Below are positions 1-12,500 of a stretch of 64,000 bases of DNA, one piece after another. Source of the stretch: Palaemon carinicauda (Eukaryota > Arthropoda > Malacostraca > Decapoda > Palaemonidae); the NCBI RefSeq assembly GCF_036898095.1, contig NC_090765.1, positions 28,891,012 through 28,955,011 on the forward strand, read 5' to 3'. Made by a program: the position numbers and the translations under genes. The first letter of the stretch is position 1; each line of letters begins with the position of its first letter. The notes under the pieces were generated by a model, which had not been told where the DNA came from, did no database searches, and saw nothing but the letters and a program-made list of their open reading frames with translations.

Positions 1-1188
1 ATGAAAATAATTTCCCCAAGACATATTACTATCCATCCTCTCTCAGATAGAAGCTCCCCTCCCACACCCTGTGACATCTAGTTGTAAAGACTGAAAATTA
101 TCCTCTTAAATATTTTACATGAAGACATATCTGATGCTATCTTTATATGCTATATTTGATGAGCATTCTTTTAAAGAAAATCTCTATATCTCATGTCAGC
201 AAATAATTTCTTATGTTATCCAAAATTTTATATACACATTACATCAAATTTTAACAAAAATTTCTTCAAGCAAAATAAACACTTCAAACATACAATACTA
301 TATACTGTACTAAGAACATTTAAATTCTATAACATACATCTAGCAGCATTTCAGAAATTATGTAAAATGTTAATGAAATTTACAATAGCAAATAAAAAAG
401 TTGTAACTGCATTTTAATTTTTTTTATTGGAATGAATAATTTTTTTATTATAATTTGAACTGCAACCCTGTTTGGAAAAGCAAAATGCTACAAGTCCTAG
501 GGCCCTCCCTATCAAGAAAATATGGGAAAAAATTTTAAACCAATTTCATGGTAGTGAATAAGAAAGTTATGAGAAATCATCAGAATTATCTTGAGAGAGA
601 GAAGACAGTACTGTATGAGTATTATACTTTACTATATTAATGATACAATACAGTATTTTGTTTTATCATTTGTTGACAATTATCACTATTCTTTTGGTAT
701 GATTTTTGTTTCACTTCACAGAATCAATAGCAGACTATTGTATGTGGAACTCAACACTAGGAGGGGTGAAGTCTAATGCCATAAGACTTAATTTCCATGA
801 TGAATAAACCATATGTAAATCTCTATATTTGAAAAAAATATTTATAGAAGTTAGAGAAATTTATCTTTTTACTAATTTCATCTCACAATTTTGAGCTAAT
901 TATTCTGTTTTAAATTTTAGAGACAAAAGACTGAAATTATCTAACTTCTAAATGAGACTAGGGTTAAGGATATTCTTCATTGTAGAATTTAGTGTACTTG
1001 GGTTAGAAGGATAACATTGAATTTGAAGTGACTTGGGGATTCTTGTGACTTACTGGCAACAAGATTTGATATAGTTGGGTAATTTACCCAAAACAGGTCT
1101 TGGAAGTAAACAATCTACAACTAAGGTAGTTTTAGCTAAGCTAGTGAAGCTTTTGTGCTATCATCATGTGAGGATATTTATTTTTTAG
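1..1188 (+). other. LETM1 intron sequence, no exon recognised
   Basis: This AT-rich stretch lies upstream of the first LETM1 exon visible here. It ends in a pyrimidine-rich tract and AG acceptor at 1181-1188. The short open frames in it have no recognisable domain and look like chance. The LETM1 exons for the mitochondrial targeting signal, transmembrane segment and LETM domain must lie further upstream. Confidence 0.7.
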
Positions 1189-1359
1189 GAGTCTCTTCGT
1201 AAAGAAGAGGCAATGCAAAAAGCCACTGAAGAAATTCAGGCTGATATCCTTGGTTCTGGGGTAGACCTATCACAAGTGCCATCTCCTTCAGCCAATAAGA
1301 TTCTCTCTGAAGGTGTTCAGGTGACAAAGGCCACTGTATCTGCGACAGGAGAAATAAAG
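1189..1359 (+). CDS. LETM1: LETM1, internal coding exon (57 codons)
   Basis: This exon belongs to the gene for LETM1, a mitochondrial inner-membrane protein needed for K+/H+ or Ca2+/H+ exchange and mitochondrial volume control. A T-rich tract and AG precede 1189, and a GTAAAA donor follows 1359, giving 57 codons in phase 0. The peptide starts ESLRKEEAMQKATEEIQ, a charged, probably coiled-coil stretch, and ends VSATGEIK. The identification rests on the following exons read in the same phase, above all the EF-hand exon at 18826. This part is the variable linker after the LETM domain, so alone it would not identify the gene. Confidence 0.8.
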
Positions 1360-1949
1360 GTAAAATTACAGCACTTGTGGTTGATAGTAAATATATAGTA
1401 GTGATTCTGCTACACCTGCATCATGAATATTTGAGTAGTATAAATCTTTGAATAGTATACTGGTTCTTGTATACGACTTGGAATTAACCATATCTCACAT
1501 ATTTCTACTTATAAATGAAGCTTAATAACAAAGGAAAGGTAGAAAAATTGTATTCTTCATACCTATGAAAGTCATTTACATTTGACGGTTGTGAATTGAG
1601 GGATGGATGAGAAGCCAGTTTTCACAATTATTGTTAGTGTCTCCATTTGTGCAATGCTTGGCATTGGGAAAAAGTATGGATCGAAAGCTCACTAACAAAA
1701 ATATTGTACTACTTTCCACACTAAACCCGACAGTTTTTTGTGTGTTGAGATTATTATGTTGATAATATCATATACTGTTTTGTTAATTTGAATTTATTTG
1801 AACTTTTTGAGTTAAGCTATGTGGTTTTATCACTTGAATTTTATAATGTACAGTATTTGATTTATTGTTGCTTTTTATATTTCGTTATGCTTTATAATTT
1901 CTAGTTTTCAACTTTTTATATTTCTTCATAATTCTTTACTTATCCACAG

Positions 1950-2069
1950 AAAATAGACAAAGAAGAATTGTTGGATGAGGCACCAGTTGTGAAAGATAAA
2001 GCTGAAGTTTTGTCTGAAGAGATCCCCAAACAGGTTCAAGAAACTGTACCTATTAAACCACCAGCAGAG
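1950..2069 (+). CDS. LETM1: LETM1, internal coding exon (40 codons)
   Basis: The acceptor is the CAG at 1947-1949 and the donor GTATCT begins at 2070, giving exactly 40 codons in phase 0. The peptide is acidic and lysine-rich (starts KIDKEELLDEAPVVKDK, ends IKPPAE). It corresponds to the poorly conserved linker between the LETM domain and the C-terminal coiled coils. No catalytic or binding motif is visible. Phase compatibility with the exons on both sides supports it as real coding sequence. Confidence 0.75.
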
Positions 2070-2260
2070 GTATCTTTTTGCAGTGCCTTTGTGTTTTCGG
2101 ATTTGGAAAACATTAAAGCTTTATTAAAGTGTTAAGATGAATTAATTATAATATGTTTTAAACAAAGACATTTTATATACTACTTATATTGAAACAAGAC
2201 TTTAGACCATGTATTTAATTTTATTGCATTGTACCTGAAAATTATACTGAAACCTTTCAG

Positions 2261-2407
2261 CTGACACCAGAGGATCTGAAGGATGTGGAAGGAGCCTTGG
2301 AAACATTAGGAGTTGAAAAAAAGAAATATATAATTGAAGAGAAGGAGCTATCTGAATTAAAAACAGAATTAGCAGATTACCAAGAAGATATTGAGGACTT
2401 TACAGCA
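2261..2407 (+). CDS. LETM1: LETM1, coiled-coil coding exon (49 codons)
   Basis: The acceptor is TTTCAG at 2255-2260 and the donor GTAAGT starts at 2408. The exon encodes LTPEDLKDVEGALETLG followed by a helix rich in Lys and Glu (KKYIIEEKELSELK, ending DIEDFTA). This matches the LETM1 family pattern in which a helical segment in the C-terminal half leads into the coiled coil and then the EF-hand. The exon is in phase 0. The next intron is about 6.1 kb long because transposon fragments at 2745-3062, 3665-5180 and 5365-5938 lie in it. Confidence 0.85.
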
Positions 2408-2744
2408 GTAAGTTTTACTGTACTGTACTATTGTATTTTATTTTAAGTTTTAGTATCATAATGTAAAAAAAAACATTTAACAAAAGAAATGAGTGTTGCA
2501 TTTGAGTTGAGTATTATGAACTAAACTCATTAGTGTTTTGTCAATTTTCTTGCTTTTAAAAAGCCTTCTTAAAAATGCCAAATTACAAGATTATTGTATA
2601 AGGTAAGATTGTCCAGAATTTACTGATACTTTGCTTTTAATTACAAAACGGTACATTATAATATAGACTACATTATTTTATGGTAACTGAAGGTTATACT
2701 AAATTACTCAATTCCTTTGTTTGGCAATTGAAGTGTAATTTAAT

Positions 2745-3062
2745 TATTATTAGTAGTAGGGGGCAGTAGTCGGATGTAGATTGGCACCTCGTAGTAACGG
2801 GGGATGTTGAGGAAAGAGAAGACTAATTGGTATGGGACCTCTGAAAGTTATTTTAACACGCTGCAGTTACTATACCGACACCCTATAAGGGTGAGCGAGC
2901 TGGGTATATTCCTGGCATTCCATGCAACTTTTTTCTCTGGTATATTTAGCAGTATTTATACCTTAGAAATGGTGCTATAAGAAGCATTTCACTGGGCGAC
3001 ACAGGTCTCTCGCCCAGAAATAGATTTTTCCTTCGTCAAAATCCCTTTATTAGTAATACAGA
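2745..3062 (-). repeat. Dispersed repeat, probably a solo end of a retroelement
   Basis: Read on the - strand, this starts with GGGATTTTGACGAAGG and continues through a match to AAATCTATTTCTGGG, a GAGAGACCTGTG motif, and further on ATTATACCAGAGAAA-like and GCATGGAATGC motifs. The same ordered set occurs on the + strand at 49798-50115, so the two are diverged copies of one family. No open reading frame is present. It sits in the LETM1 intron. The inner boundary near 2745 is approximate. Confidence 0.7.
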
Positions 3063-3664
3063 TAGTCGTTGACTTACCACCGAGATAGGGACCGAGAAAC
3101 GGACAGTAACTCAATCGGGAGTTATGTCCAACTTGAAATGTGACATTTCCGTAGAGTTATTAGGCTCTGTCATGATACTGTAATAATCTGAGTCATGTTT
3201 CACTAATATTTTCTTCCTGTGTATCATTATTTCATTTTCTTGCTTCATAGGATATTATATGCTTTATCAAAGCATGTTTGTACTCATCAATTTTAGGATC
3301 ATTTAAACAATTAACAATTACTACCTTTTTTTTTACCTTTGGTTATTATCAGCTGATCTGAAGGTCCTACTACTGTATCGAGAAATGCGCACATACAAAT
3401 AACGAATAACGTTTGGATAATTTCTCAACTTGTTCAAAATATCTTCATAATAAATATTACATTAGCACCAATATGTTATAGGATATCACAGTTTTCATAC
3501 AGATACTGTATTTTTATCCATTTTTATTAGTTATATGACTATGCCTTCTCTCTCACTCTGCACAAGTAATTCATTGTTAAAGCTTCATTCTGTATTTAAA
3601 TTTTTAGTGCATTATTAAATCTTCATATTTCTTGAGCCATTATTGTGTTTACTGTAATTGTGTT

Positions 3665-5180
3665 TCTTCACCAAACTAACAAACCTTTCGGCAAAGCTGG
3701 AAGGTGGCCAATTAGACTTTTGGTGCGAGGTGGCAACCCTACCCATAGCTTGGGTAGGGGGTGGCTAGTGGGACCAGCCACCTGTATATATACTCGCAGA
3801 GTGATGAACTAGCCACTTTTTCTAATTGGCTTGTAAAGAGCAGACGTCATCCCTCTCCTTCTCAAAGTTGCCATAGACATTGACGAACATATTGTTTTGC
3901 GCTCATGTATTGCTTGCTTATTCTTTCTCAAGTGTGATTGTATTTGGTTGACAATATCATGCAAACGTGCCCAGGTTATGGAGATCGTACTTGCGGGACC
4001 TTCATGTTGTCGGTAGACACTGAACCACATTCTTTGTGTCCGACATGTAGAGGGCGTTGTTGCAAGCAAGAGTCACCTTGTGACGAGTAGGTAGTGGCCT
4101 GCCTCCTAGTGGAAGAATTTTGGGAAGCGCAGGAAGCAGAAGGCTAAGCACGATCGTTCTCTCTCAGTCTAACTCTGAGACGAAACAATCTCTGGTTTCC
4201 TCTTCTTTGCACTCTCTCTCACCTCTTTCCAAATCTTCTCGACCGTCTTCCTCCGTGGAATGACTCGAGTAGGAACGTACTCCCTTTAACTCCAGGGCGA
4301 TCCCACGCACTTTTGGGGAGTTGTTGCTTCCTCTAGAGAAACTTCTCCTTCTGCCGGTGAAATGCCCTTCTCTATTTCAGATGTTTTGCAGATTTTGGCC
4401 GTCCTTGGAGATTTCCTTTCCCCCTCGAAAAAAGCGCTTCTTCGTCTCCGTGTTGCTGAGAGAGATTCTTCGCCTGTGGCCAACTTTGCTCAGGGCATTT
4501 GTGAGGTTCTACTTTCTCCCTCCGGCCAACCTCCTGCTGACGGCAAACCATCCAACCATTCAGTTTACGTGGTCTCATAATTTACAGACCTTATTTTCTC
4601 CCTTTAGGAATGTTGCTAGCTCGCAGGCTAAGCCCCTTTCCACTGGTGCTGCAGATGATCTTCAGGTGGACGACACTGCATCTGTTCATTGATCGCAGGG
4701 ACAAAATTCATTACCTCGTCTTCCTGGTCGGTCAGGATGTCATTCGCGTCGATCCAATGGTGAAATCGGAATTTATTCTGATCAACGATCGCAGGGGTGA
4801 GATTCATCGCCTCGTCTTCCTGGTCAGTTGGGATGTCGTTCTAGAACAGTAGTGATTCTGTTCAAAGATCTCAGAAATGAGACTCATCACCTCGTCTTCC
4901 TGGTCGGTCAAGATGTCATTCAAGACAATCGGATGTTAAAGGATCAAAGGTTATCACGATCTCAACACTTCTTCACGAAGATGTTCTAAATCTAAGGCTT
5001 CACTCTCACGAGAACGACGGTTATCTCGGTCTCAGCGTTCTTCTTTTCGGAAGAGTTATAATAAGAGTTCAAGATCTATACTCTTTGAGTCCCAGGATTC
5101 TTCAGCTGAATGGTGTTGAAGATATATTCCTGCCTATTATAGAGCAGGTTTTGAAAAGAGAAAGGATACAAAGTGATTAC
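3665..5180 (+). mobile_element. DIRS-like element, 5' fragment
   Basis: This fragment shows the 5' layout of a decapod DIRS-like element. A terminal region at 3.67-3.83 kb contains GAGGTGGCAACCCT. A Cys-rich Gag start follows at 3959, then Ser/Pro-rich Gag sequence at 4.2-4.65 kb, then a block at 4.68-4.95 kb in which CTCGTCTTCCTGGTC recurs about every 90-100 bp. The reverse complement of the same order is found at 29.0-31.8 kb, so two copies of the subfamily are in the window. It stops near 5.18 kb with no RT or recombinase. It lies in the sense orientation inside the LETM1 intron. Confidence 0.75.
3959..4090 (+). pseudogene. Gag-like ORF start with Cys-rich domain, DIRS-like fragment
   Basis: An ATG at 3959 opens a 43-codon frame starting MQTCPGYGDRTCGTFM and ending in TAG. 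Eight cysteines fall in a C-x(6)-C pattern followed by CPTCRGRCC and SPCDE, so it looks like a small zinc-binding module. The same layout (CVKCRG, then a DRCDEC pair) starts the Gag of the element at 36.6-43.6 kb. The TAG occurs just before the expected next cysteine pair and Trp-rich stretch, which can be read after the stop. Function is inferred to be in the Gag-like nucleoprotein; this copy is broken. Confidence 0.6.
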
Positions 5181-5364
5181 TAAAGTTGATGCCATCAACC
5201 TCAGGTTTGGGGAGGGGGGAACCACCTAGTAATATCATTTACTATATTTCATCTATGCCTTCAGCTATGGCATCCTTCTTTTCCAAATCTTCACTCTCAA
5301 GTGAAAAGGAAATATGCCAACTTAAAGATAAAGTTACATTTAGCCATCCCTTGAGATACTACTG

Positions 5365-5938
5365 CGAGAGAGTTATGGGGTCCTTTGGCTGGCCAGACAG
5401 TATTAAATTAGATCCTTCTCTCTGGTTACAGTTTATTTTCCTTTTGCATACTCATGCACTGAATAGTCTTGCATATTCTTTACACATTCTCTTTTGTCTT
5501 CATACACATGACAACACTGTGATTACCAAACAATTTTTCTTCACCCAAGGGGTTAACTACTTTAATGTAATTGTTCAGTGGCCACTTCTTTCCTCTTGGT
5601 AAGGGTAGAAGAGACTTTAGCTATGGTAAGCAGCTCTTCTAGGAGAAGGACACTCCAAAAGCAAACCATTGTTCTCATGGTCCTTCACTGTCTTGGGTTA
5701 GAGTACGCTTGCTTGAGAGTACACTTGGGCACTATTCTATCTTATTTCTCTTCCTCTTGTTTTTTATATTTTATATAGGAAATATTTATTTTCATGCTGT
5801 TAGTGTTCTTAAAATATTTTATTTTTCCTTGTTTCTTTTCCTCACTGGGCTACTCTCCCTGTTGGAACCCATGGGCTTATAGTGTCCTGCTTTTCCAACT
5901 AGATTTGTAGCTTAGCAAGTAATAATAATACTGTATTG
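5365..5938 (+). mobile_element. LINE 3' end with TAA tail
   Basis: This is the 3' part of a non-LTR retrotransposon of a type very common in decapod genomes. It contains GTTAACTAC, TAAGGGTAGAAGAGACT, GGACACTCCAAAA and TTTTCCAACTAG blocks, and ends TAGCTTAGCAAGTAATAATAATA, a TAA-repeat tail. A second, shorter copy of the same 3' end lies at 49380-49713 in the same orientation. No full-length ORF2 remains here. The 5' boundary is set where I first recognise the family (GTTATGGGGTCCTTTG at about 5372) and is approximate. Confidence 0.8.
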
Positions 5939-8512
5939 TGGTGTTAGTTTTTGTGCTGTAACATTGTTAATTGTATCATTTTCTCTCTCTAAATTATTTA
6001 CGACATTCCATTAAAATTTTGTATGTACAGTACTGTACTGTACTTAATGAAGGCCTATTTATGTAGGTATGTCATTTTTGTAAAATAATAGCAGATTGAA
6101 TGTACATTTTAGTGTTTATTACATATATAGGGACTACATGTCACTCCCTACATTGAAAATTACTTTGTCGGTCACTTGGAACCAATTAACGATATAGGAT
6201 GGGTATTAATTTATGTTAAATTCACTGCTGTAGTATATTTCATAATTAAAGTACAATTACAGTTCTTAAGTGAATATTTATATATGTAAGAATCACTGGA
6301 GTTTATATCATTTAACTGTCATATCAGCTTTCAACGAAGTTACTTTAGATACGGAGGTTTTATTATACATACTTGAAATATCCTCGACTCTTGTTGACAT
6401 AATTTCTTTCTCTCTCAAGGCTGACTTAGCCTACATTAAGGATAAGATGGTAATCCATAATTTTTGCATTATTATCTCTTGTTTGGTATGGTATTAGTTA
6501 TTGAAGTACAGTAGTAATTCTTTTTTTAATTCATGCTGTATTAAATCAGCATGTATTTGATGAATATCCAAGTCTTTTATTATGCTGCACAAGTAGTAAA
6601 GGATTATTTTCTTAGATTCTAGTTATATAGTGCTTTTGTCTAGCAAGCATCAAATAGGTTTGAAGGTTTCCAGGTTCCTATTATAGATTCTCTGCTCTCA
6701 TTATTTTCCATCGTACTAAAATTGCCAAAAGCAAAAATGAGAAAATAACATCAGGATCTTGAAATATTGAAAGCCTTGTCAATGATAATTAATAATCTGA
6801 TCACTAAAACATAGAAAATTCAATTCATATTATGTAGTCATGGTTGTTGAGCCCTCAGAAATCTTGATCATTGGATTACTGGTTTGATACTTTGGTGTTT
6901 GTGCCTCTTGGTCCTGGCAAAATGTTTAGCTGGCAATTGCTGTATTTGATATGTCTAACTGTATTTATGTTTGCTTGGCAACCTCAGCATGAAGTTTTTG
7001 TTGATTTAAAATTATTGCGCTTATGACTTGTTTGTTGTTAGGGCAAGGCAACTTATGTTGTTCATACCAAACCCATCAGGCCTATAAATCCATTATTTAT
7101 GGTTCGATTGACTCTAAGATGTATATTCTGAAGTTATAAAGATGGGAGAAGTAGCAACCTGTAGATAATTAACACAACCTGGTTTATGTAAACTAAAGAT
7201 TTGAATAAAACTGGTTATGAAATTCCTCATATAAAGTTTCCATTTTGTATTATAAGCTAGGCTTACAAATCAAGTAGTTATTCATTCTTGTGTGTCAGCT
7301 AATGACACTCCTTCCTACCTTCAACTTCTATGGAAAACATTTAGCCTACAGTTATCTGTAGAGGAGAAATTATTGTAGTTTAATGACTTGCACAAAAAAT
7401 AAATTTGGTTTATACTGTATTCAAAACTAATGATAAAGTCTAATATAAAAGATTTACACTAGGTCAAAATGGTTTTTTTTTTTTTTTTTTTTTCACTTGT
7501 ACTACCAATTATGTGCTAGCTTGTGCAAGATTTAACGGAATGTAGGCAAAAACTTTATAAAGTGGGGGGGGGAAATAATTTCAGGTACATTTTATTTACG
7601 TTATTATGGACAGCAGATGATAATACTCACACTTTTTACAGAAAAAAAAATGAAATGAAAGTTTTATATCATTTTCTTTCTCTAGTATTTCCTTTGAGGA
7701 AAGGGCAATAACATATGTGAAATAGAATGTAGGGATGTATCTACACGTATGTGAAACTGTTATTTCATTGGCTGAATGATAAACCAAAACTAGACAATAA
7801 AATATATGAATGTTCAGTTGTTTATTCTGAAGAAAGTACTTAGTAAAGTTATTCAAAGGATCAGTCTATTGAAATTAATTTTCTTAAAACCTTGAGATGG
7901 AAAAACATTAGAAATTTATATCTACATTTATTTCAACTAATTATTTGCAATTTTTGTGGACATTAATATATGGTATACAGAAATAAATATGCTTGCTATT
8001 AAAAGGGTATTGCGTTGGCTTCAAAGACTGAAAAAGGGTTTTAATAAAACTGAACATAATACTAATGGATAGAGCGTTCATTATATTCATACAATTTTTC
8101 TCTAAATTTACATTACAATAAATACCTGCTATATATTTTCTTGATTGTATGTACTATACATTTTAGAGTTATATCTAGATCTTGAGCAAAATAGTTCAGA
8201 TGTTTGATTAGCTTATTGGTGAAGTAGGTAACATATTTTATTGAAATTTTATAGGAGAATATATTTATTGTTAAGAAGTGATTGCGCAAACCAATTTGAT
8301 GCATATTTTGTGCTTTGTTATGGTGTACAGTATATATCTGCCACATAATCTTTTCTAAGGATTTAGGAATAAGTATGTATGTCTTATAAGATCTTGTCAT
8401 CCATTATATAGTATAGATCTGTCAAGTTTGAATCTCATATTAGTAGGGTAAGTACATTTTATAGCTACATACAACAAACAATATTCTAATGTACTCAAAT
8501 GTCTCTCCATAG
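5939..8512 (+). other. LETM1 intron, no further gene seen
   Basis: This is AT-rich intron sequence with a 21-base T run at 7473-7493 and a short G run near 7563. A polypyrimidine tract and TAG acceptor end it at 8501-8512. Short open frames are present but carry no recognisable domain. Confidence 0.65.
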
Positions 8513-8691
8513 GCCTTAATAGAAGCTGGTATAGACAAGAAAGAACTGCGGGAAAGCAAGGCAGCAAAGAGGCTATTTATACGCGTAAACAAGATGCTTA
8601 ATCGTATGGATCCTCTTTTGGATGTACTTTCAAAAGAAAAAGCACACAGGCAAAAGATTGTGGATGCTGGAAAAGCTAAAGCTCAAGAGAA
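8513..8691 (+). CDS. LETM1: LETM1, coding exon before the EF-hand
   Basis: The acceptor CATAG ends at 8512 and the donor GTAAGT starts at 8692. The exon is 179 bases, so it ends in phase 2 (AA) and is completed by the first A of the next exon to give Lys. The peptide ALIEAGIDKKELRESK followed by AAKRLFIRVNKMLNRMD and a Lys-rich helix matches the C-terminal coiled-coil segment of LETM1 proteins, where the conserved RVNKMLxxID-type motif occurs. The next intron is about 10.1 kb and holds a nearly full-length DIRS-like element and a second degraded one. Confidence 0.88.
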
Positions 8692-9307
8692 GTAAGTTTT
8701 TCAAATTCAGTTTTTATTAATACGCTTTACGTGGTAATGAATTACTGTAATACAACAAATATTTCAATTGTGAAATTAGTAGTACTCTACCAGTTGTAGC
8801 TGGTTTTTAAGTAACAGATAAGGGCAAATGATTTTAGATCCCTTAAAATTTTTAACACTCCAAGACCCCTTATTTCCTAATATAGGAAAAAAAAACTTTT
8901 GCATAATATTTCCTCAACAGAAACTACAGGAATACAACAGTATTCAGTTATATAAAAGCAAATAAGGAACAGTATTCAGTTGTAGAATATGCAATGTTGG
9001 AAAACATTCAAATAGAAAAAAAGAGCCATTATTACATGGGGTTAAAAATTCACTTGTATCAGCATACTGTACTAAATTAGGTATGTACTTACTGTAATTC
9101 TAACATTCTTGCAGTCTCAGTCATAAGGCTCAGTACTATACAGTATTCTAGTTGTTTGTTCCAGTTGTGACAAGATTTTGGATGATCTTATGCACACAGT
9201 TGAATCCGTGAAACTTAAAAAAGTTCAAACTTGTTCAAATGATTTGATGTTGAGCAGGTTGATAGTTTATATATGATAATCTATTTTAAAAAACATTACT
9301 AATCTTA

Positions 9308-9368
9308 AAATATATTTGTTCTGTTACTGGAATACAAACCAATGCTATTTATTTAGAGGTATTACTTT
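9308..9368 (+). repeat. DIRS A left inverted terminal repeat
   Basis: The core TTACTGGAATACAAACC, a short spacer, then ATTTATTTAGAGGT is the diverged reverse complement of the sequence at 16074-16127. Visible matching spans about 50 bases. Inverted repeats at the two ends are the mark of the DIRS1-like group, whereas LTR elements have direct repeats. Confidence 0.75.
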
Positions 9369-9519
9369 CTGCGTAGCTGAAATGACGAGCCATGAAAATT
9401 TAGCGAGGGTTAACTACCCATAACGCTAGTGTATGGTCGTTGCCGTTCCTCATCCTTCGCCGTTATTTGGACTGCCATTAATTCTGTTTTGCTTTTTCTT
9501 TGTGTTGGTATGCGTACGT

Positions 9520-12500
9520 GTTGACCTCTGCGAACATGCGCACCTACCCTGGACTCTATGGTTGGCCCTGGGGAACCTACATGTCGGTGGTGGAGACCGA
9601 TCGACATACCCTTTCTCCTGTCTGCAGAGGTTAACGTTGTGATAGCAACAACCAGTATAGTGAGTGTCAGGAGTGGTCTGCTTCCCAGGGGGAGAGGTTT
9701 GGGCTACGGCGGAAGAAGTCTAAGCGGGATATTTCTCCTTGGAAAGGGGAAAAACCCAAGGCCTCTTCTTCCGTCTCCCGACCTTCCTCCGAAGCTCCTA
9801 CTCCTTCAGTCTCTTCCGAGAGACCGTCGAGTACTAGCGTAGACCCTTTTAATTTCGGCCAACCCCGTTCCTTGAGAGATGGTGTTGCTTCCCCTAGCGA
9901 AGCTGCCCCACCTCTCCCCCCCGAGTGAGGCCTTGTCTATGTCTTCTGTGTTACAGGTATGATTGTCCTTGGAGCTTCCGGGTCCGCCCTTCAAGTGCTC
10001 GTTGCTGCTGCTCATTCTCGGGGGGGCAAGTGTGCAGCTGTCGTCAGCAACTTCGGAGATAGATCCTCTTGCGCTCGTCGATGTTGTGGTGTCAAGAGGT
10101 GTCTTCTGTACAGTAGTTTCTGCCGATGTCCTTGCCCCTTCAGACTCTCCAGCTGTTGCTGCCGACTTAGTTTTCCCCGTTCATGATCATCCTTCGAGGA
10201 GGGAAACATAGTCCTGCGTCTCTCTCCTGCAAGTGTTTCTCCCCCTCGGGGGAGTTCACTCAAAGAGACTTCTCTTCGAAGGACTGCTGCTGCTCATGGT
10301 CAGCTTGCTGATCCAACAGTCCGTAGAGGGTGTCCCTGTCGCAGAGCTCGCCCACCGCTTCGCCTTAGAGGTCGTCCTTCACCATTTGTGAAAAGGAGCG
10401 CCTTTGGCACTTCAGCCTTGTCATCGCAGCCGTCCCTTGCAAAGGAGTCTCCGCTTCAGTCGTTTCTTGGCCCTCAACCTTCGCCCGTTTCTGGACCTTC
10501 TCCCGACGACGCTGCTGCTAGTCCTCGGACTTCAGTCCTGAACCCTTCTGTAGATCGTTTGCGATCTCCATCGGTGGATGTTCGTCCTTCCAAAGGGCAC
10601 ATCCCTGTTTCTGTGCTACCTACCAGCCGACCTGCTGACCTACCATCACCGTTCCTGTTCTTGGTACACCCTCCTAAGGCCCTACCTAAGCGTGCAGTTG
10701 CGCGCCAACGCTCTCCAGCGCCCTGCAGTGCACCAGCGCTCACCAACATCTCGTCAGCGCCATCCTGCTCCGTCACCCTTTGCAGAGCGCCCACGCTCAC
10801 CAGCTCGTCAGCGCTCTACAACGCTTCGCGCGCCTTCACTAGCTCGCCCTCAGCGCCTTAAAGCATGGCAATGATCACCGGGGCAACTGAGCTCACCGAA
10901 ACTTCGGTCTCCTGCTCGCCAACGCTCTCCTGTGCGCCAGTGCTCACCTACCCGCCAATTCTCTCCTACGTGCCAGATCTCGCACATACGCACGCGCCAG
11001 CACTCGCCCGTGCGCCAACACACTCCCGCACATGCTTGCTAGCTCTCTCCTGCGCCAGATCTCGCCCGCATACACACACCAAATCGCGCATGCGCACCAA
11101 CACTTCCACGTGCGCCAGGTCACGCCTGCGCACCAGCACTCTTCTGCGCGCGCATGCTAGCATTTGCCCGTCCGTCAGCGCTCGACTGCGTAATTCGCGC
11201 AGAAATTAGGAACAGCTCATTGACAGGTTACCGTTGCCTCATTCCACACCCCGCAAACGCCTTTCAGTGCGTCCCCCGGGGAAAGGGGAACGGGCCTCTA
11301 TAGAAGGGTTCAGGATCCCTAAACTGCCTTCCTCTAAGGTAGACCCACTTGCAGCATAAACTCCTCGTAGGGAACCTTTGGTCCCTTTTCCTTCAGGGGA
11401 TCTGTCTGACAGTGCGTCAGTCAGTCAACAGACATGGTCCAGTGCTATTGTCAGAGCAGTGTTACAGGCCTTCAATCCTGCTCTGTCTGGCTGCTCTTCA
11501 GAGCAGCCTATAGCTCCAGCAGACCCTTGGCAAAGAACCATGACTTCTTCCTCACCCTGAAGAGGAAAAGAGGAGTCTCAGGCACGATCACTTCCTCAAG
11601 GGTAAAGCTTACTCCGGTTAGACCATCAAGGCCAGCTCCTCCTGCATCTTCCTCGGGATACTCCCCTACCTCACCGTTGCCATGGGAGTTGCGTGAGGAA
11701 AGCACCTCCTCCCTTCCACCTTTGGAGCAAGCCTCCCCTCACACGGAGAGTTCCCCACCACAAGTGGAAATCAGGAGGGACACGACATCTCGGCCTTCGA
11801 TAATGGAGTCCTACCTCCTTCCTCGGAAAGAGTCCAAAGACTCCAAGACTCTGCCAAAGTCCTCTTCTAGGACTACAAAATCTACAGAGACAGTCGGTCA
11901 CTCGAGGGATGTCTGCAAACCCATCCCGGGAAGAGCTCTCGGGGATGGAAGGAGGAGACTTCGCTGCAAGTCCAACGTTGGAAGGAGAGCAAAAAGAGTC
12001 ACAACATGCATTCTGGCAGGTTCTCAATGGGTTTACCGACCCAGAGATACCACCACAGGAGGGCAAGGACACGGTCTTAGTGTTTTTGGCACCCAGAAAC
12101 CCTCAAAGACCAGTGCAGCCTTGCCCTGGCCTCAAGGGTTGAAGGATGCCAGGGCTAAGATTGTCCTACAGCTTGCCGAATATGCCTCCTCCCATCGTTA
12201 CGGCTCTACCAATAAGCTTCTCCCACCTCTTTGTGTCCAACAGAGGAAGTATTTTGAGATTCTGGATGAGCCTCGTCCAGCTCTTCCTCTCCATCACTCC
12301 TTGGAAGAGCTCACCTAGGAAATTTCTCCAGAGTGACTCCAATCGACAGGTCTCTTTCTCGGCAACCGAGATCCTTAACCAGGAGGAGGTTACGAAGAAC
12401 GCCATGCAAGCTACTTCATGGCTTGATGTCTGGTTAGGGACCTTGGGAATCCTGGTATGAACTGAGGATTTCTCCAAGGACCATACCAGGAAAGCAATGG

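Noticed and set aside
1213..1398. Treating the ATG at 1213 as a LETM1 start
   Set aside because: The frame is open upstream to a clear splice acceptor at 1188, and the conserved N-terminal domains of LETM1 would be missing; it is an internal exon.
11434..12318. 294-codon ORF as an independent host gene
   Set aside because: It lies within the Gag region of DIRS A, is Ser/Pro/Arg-rich like Gag, and continues in other frames into the RT.
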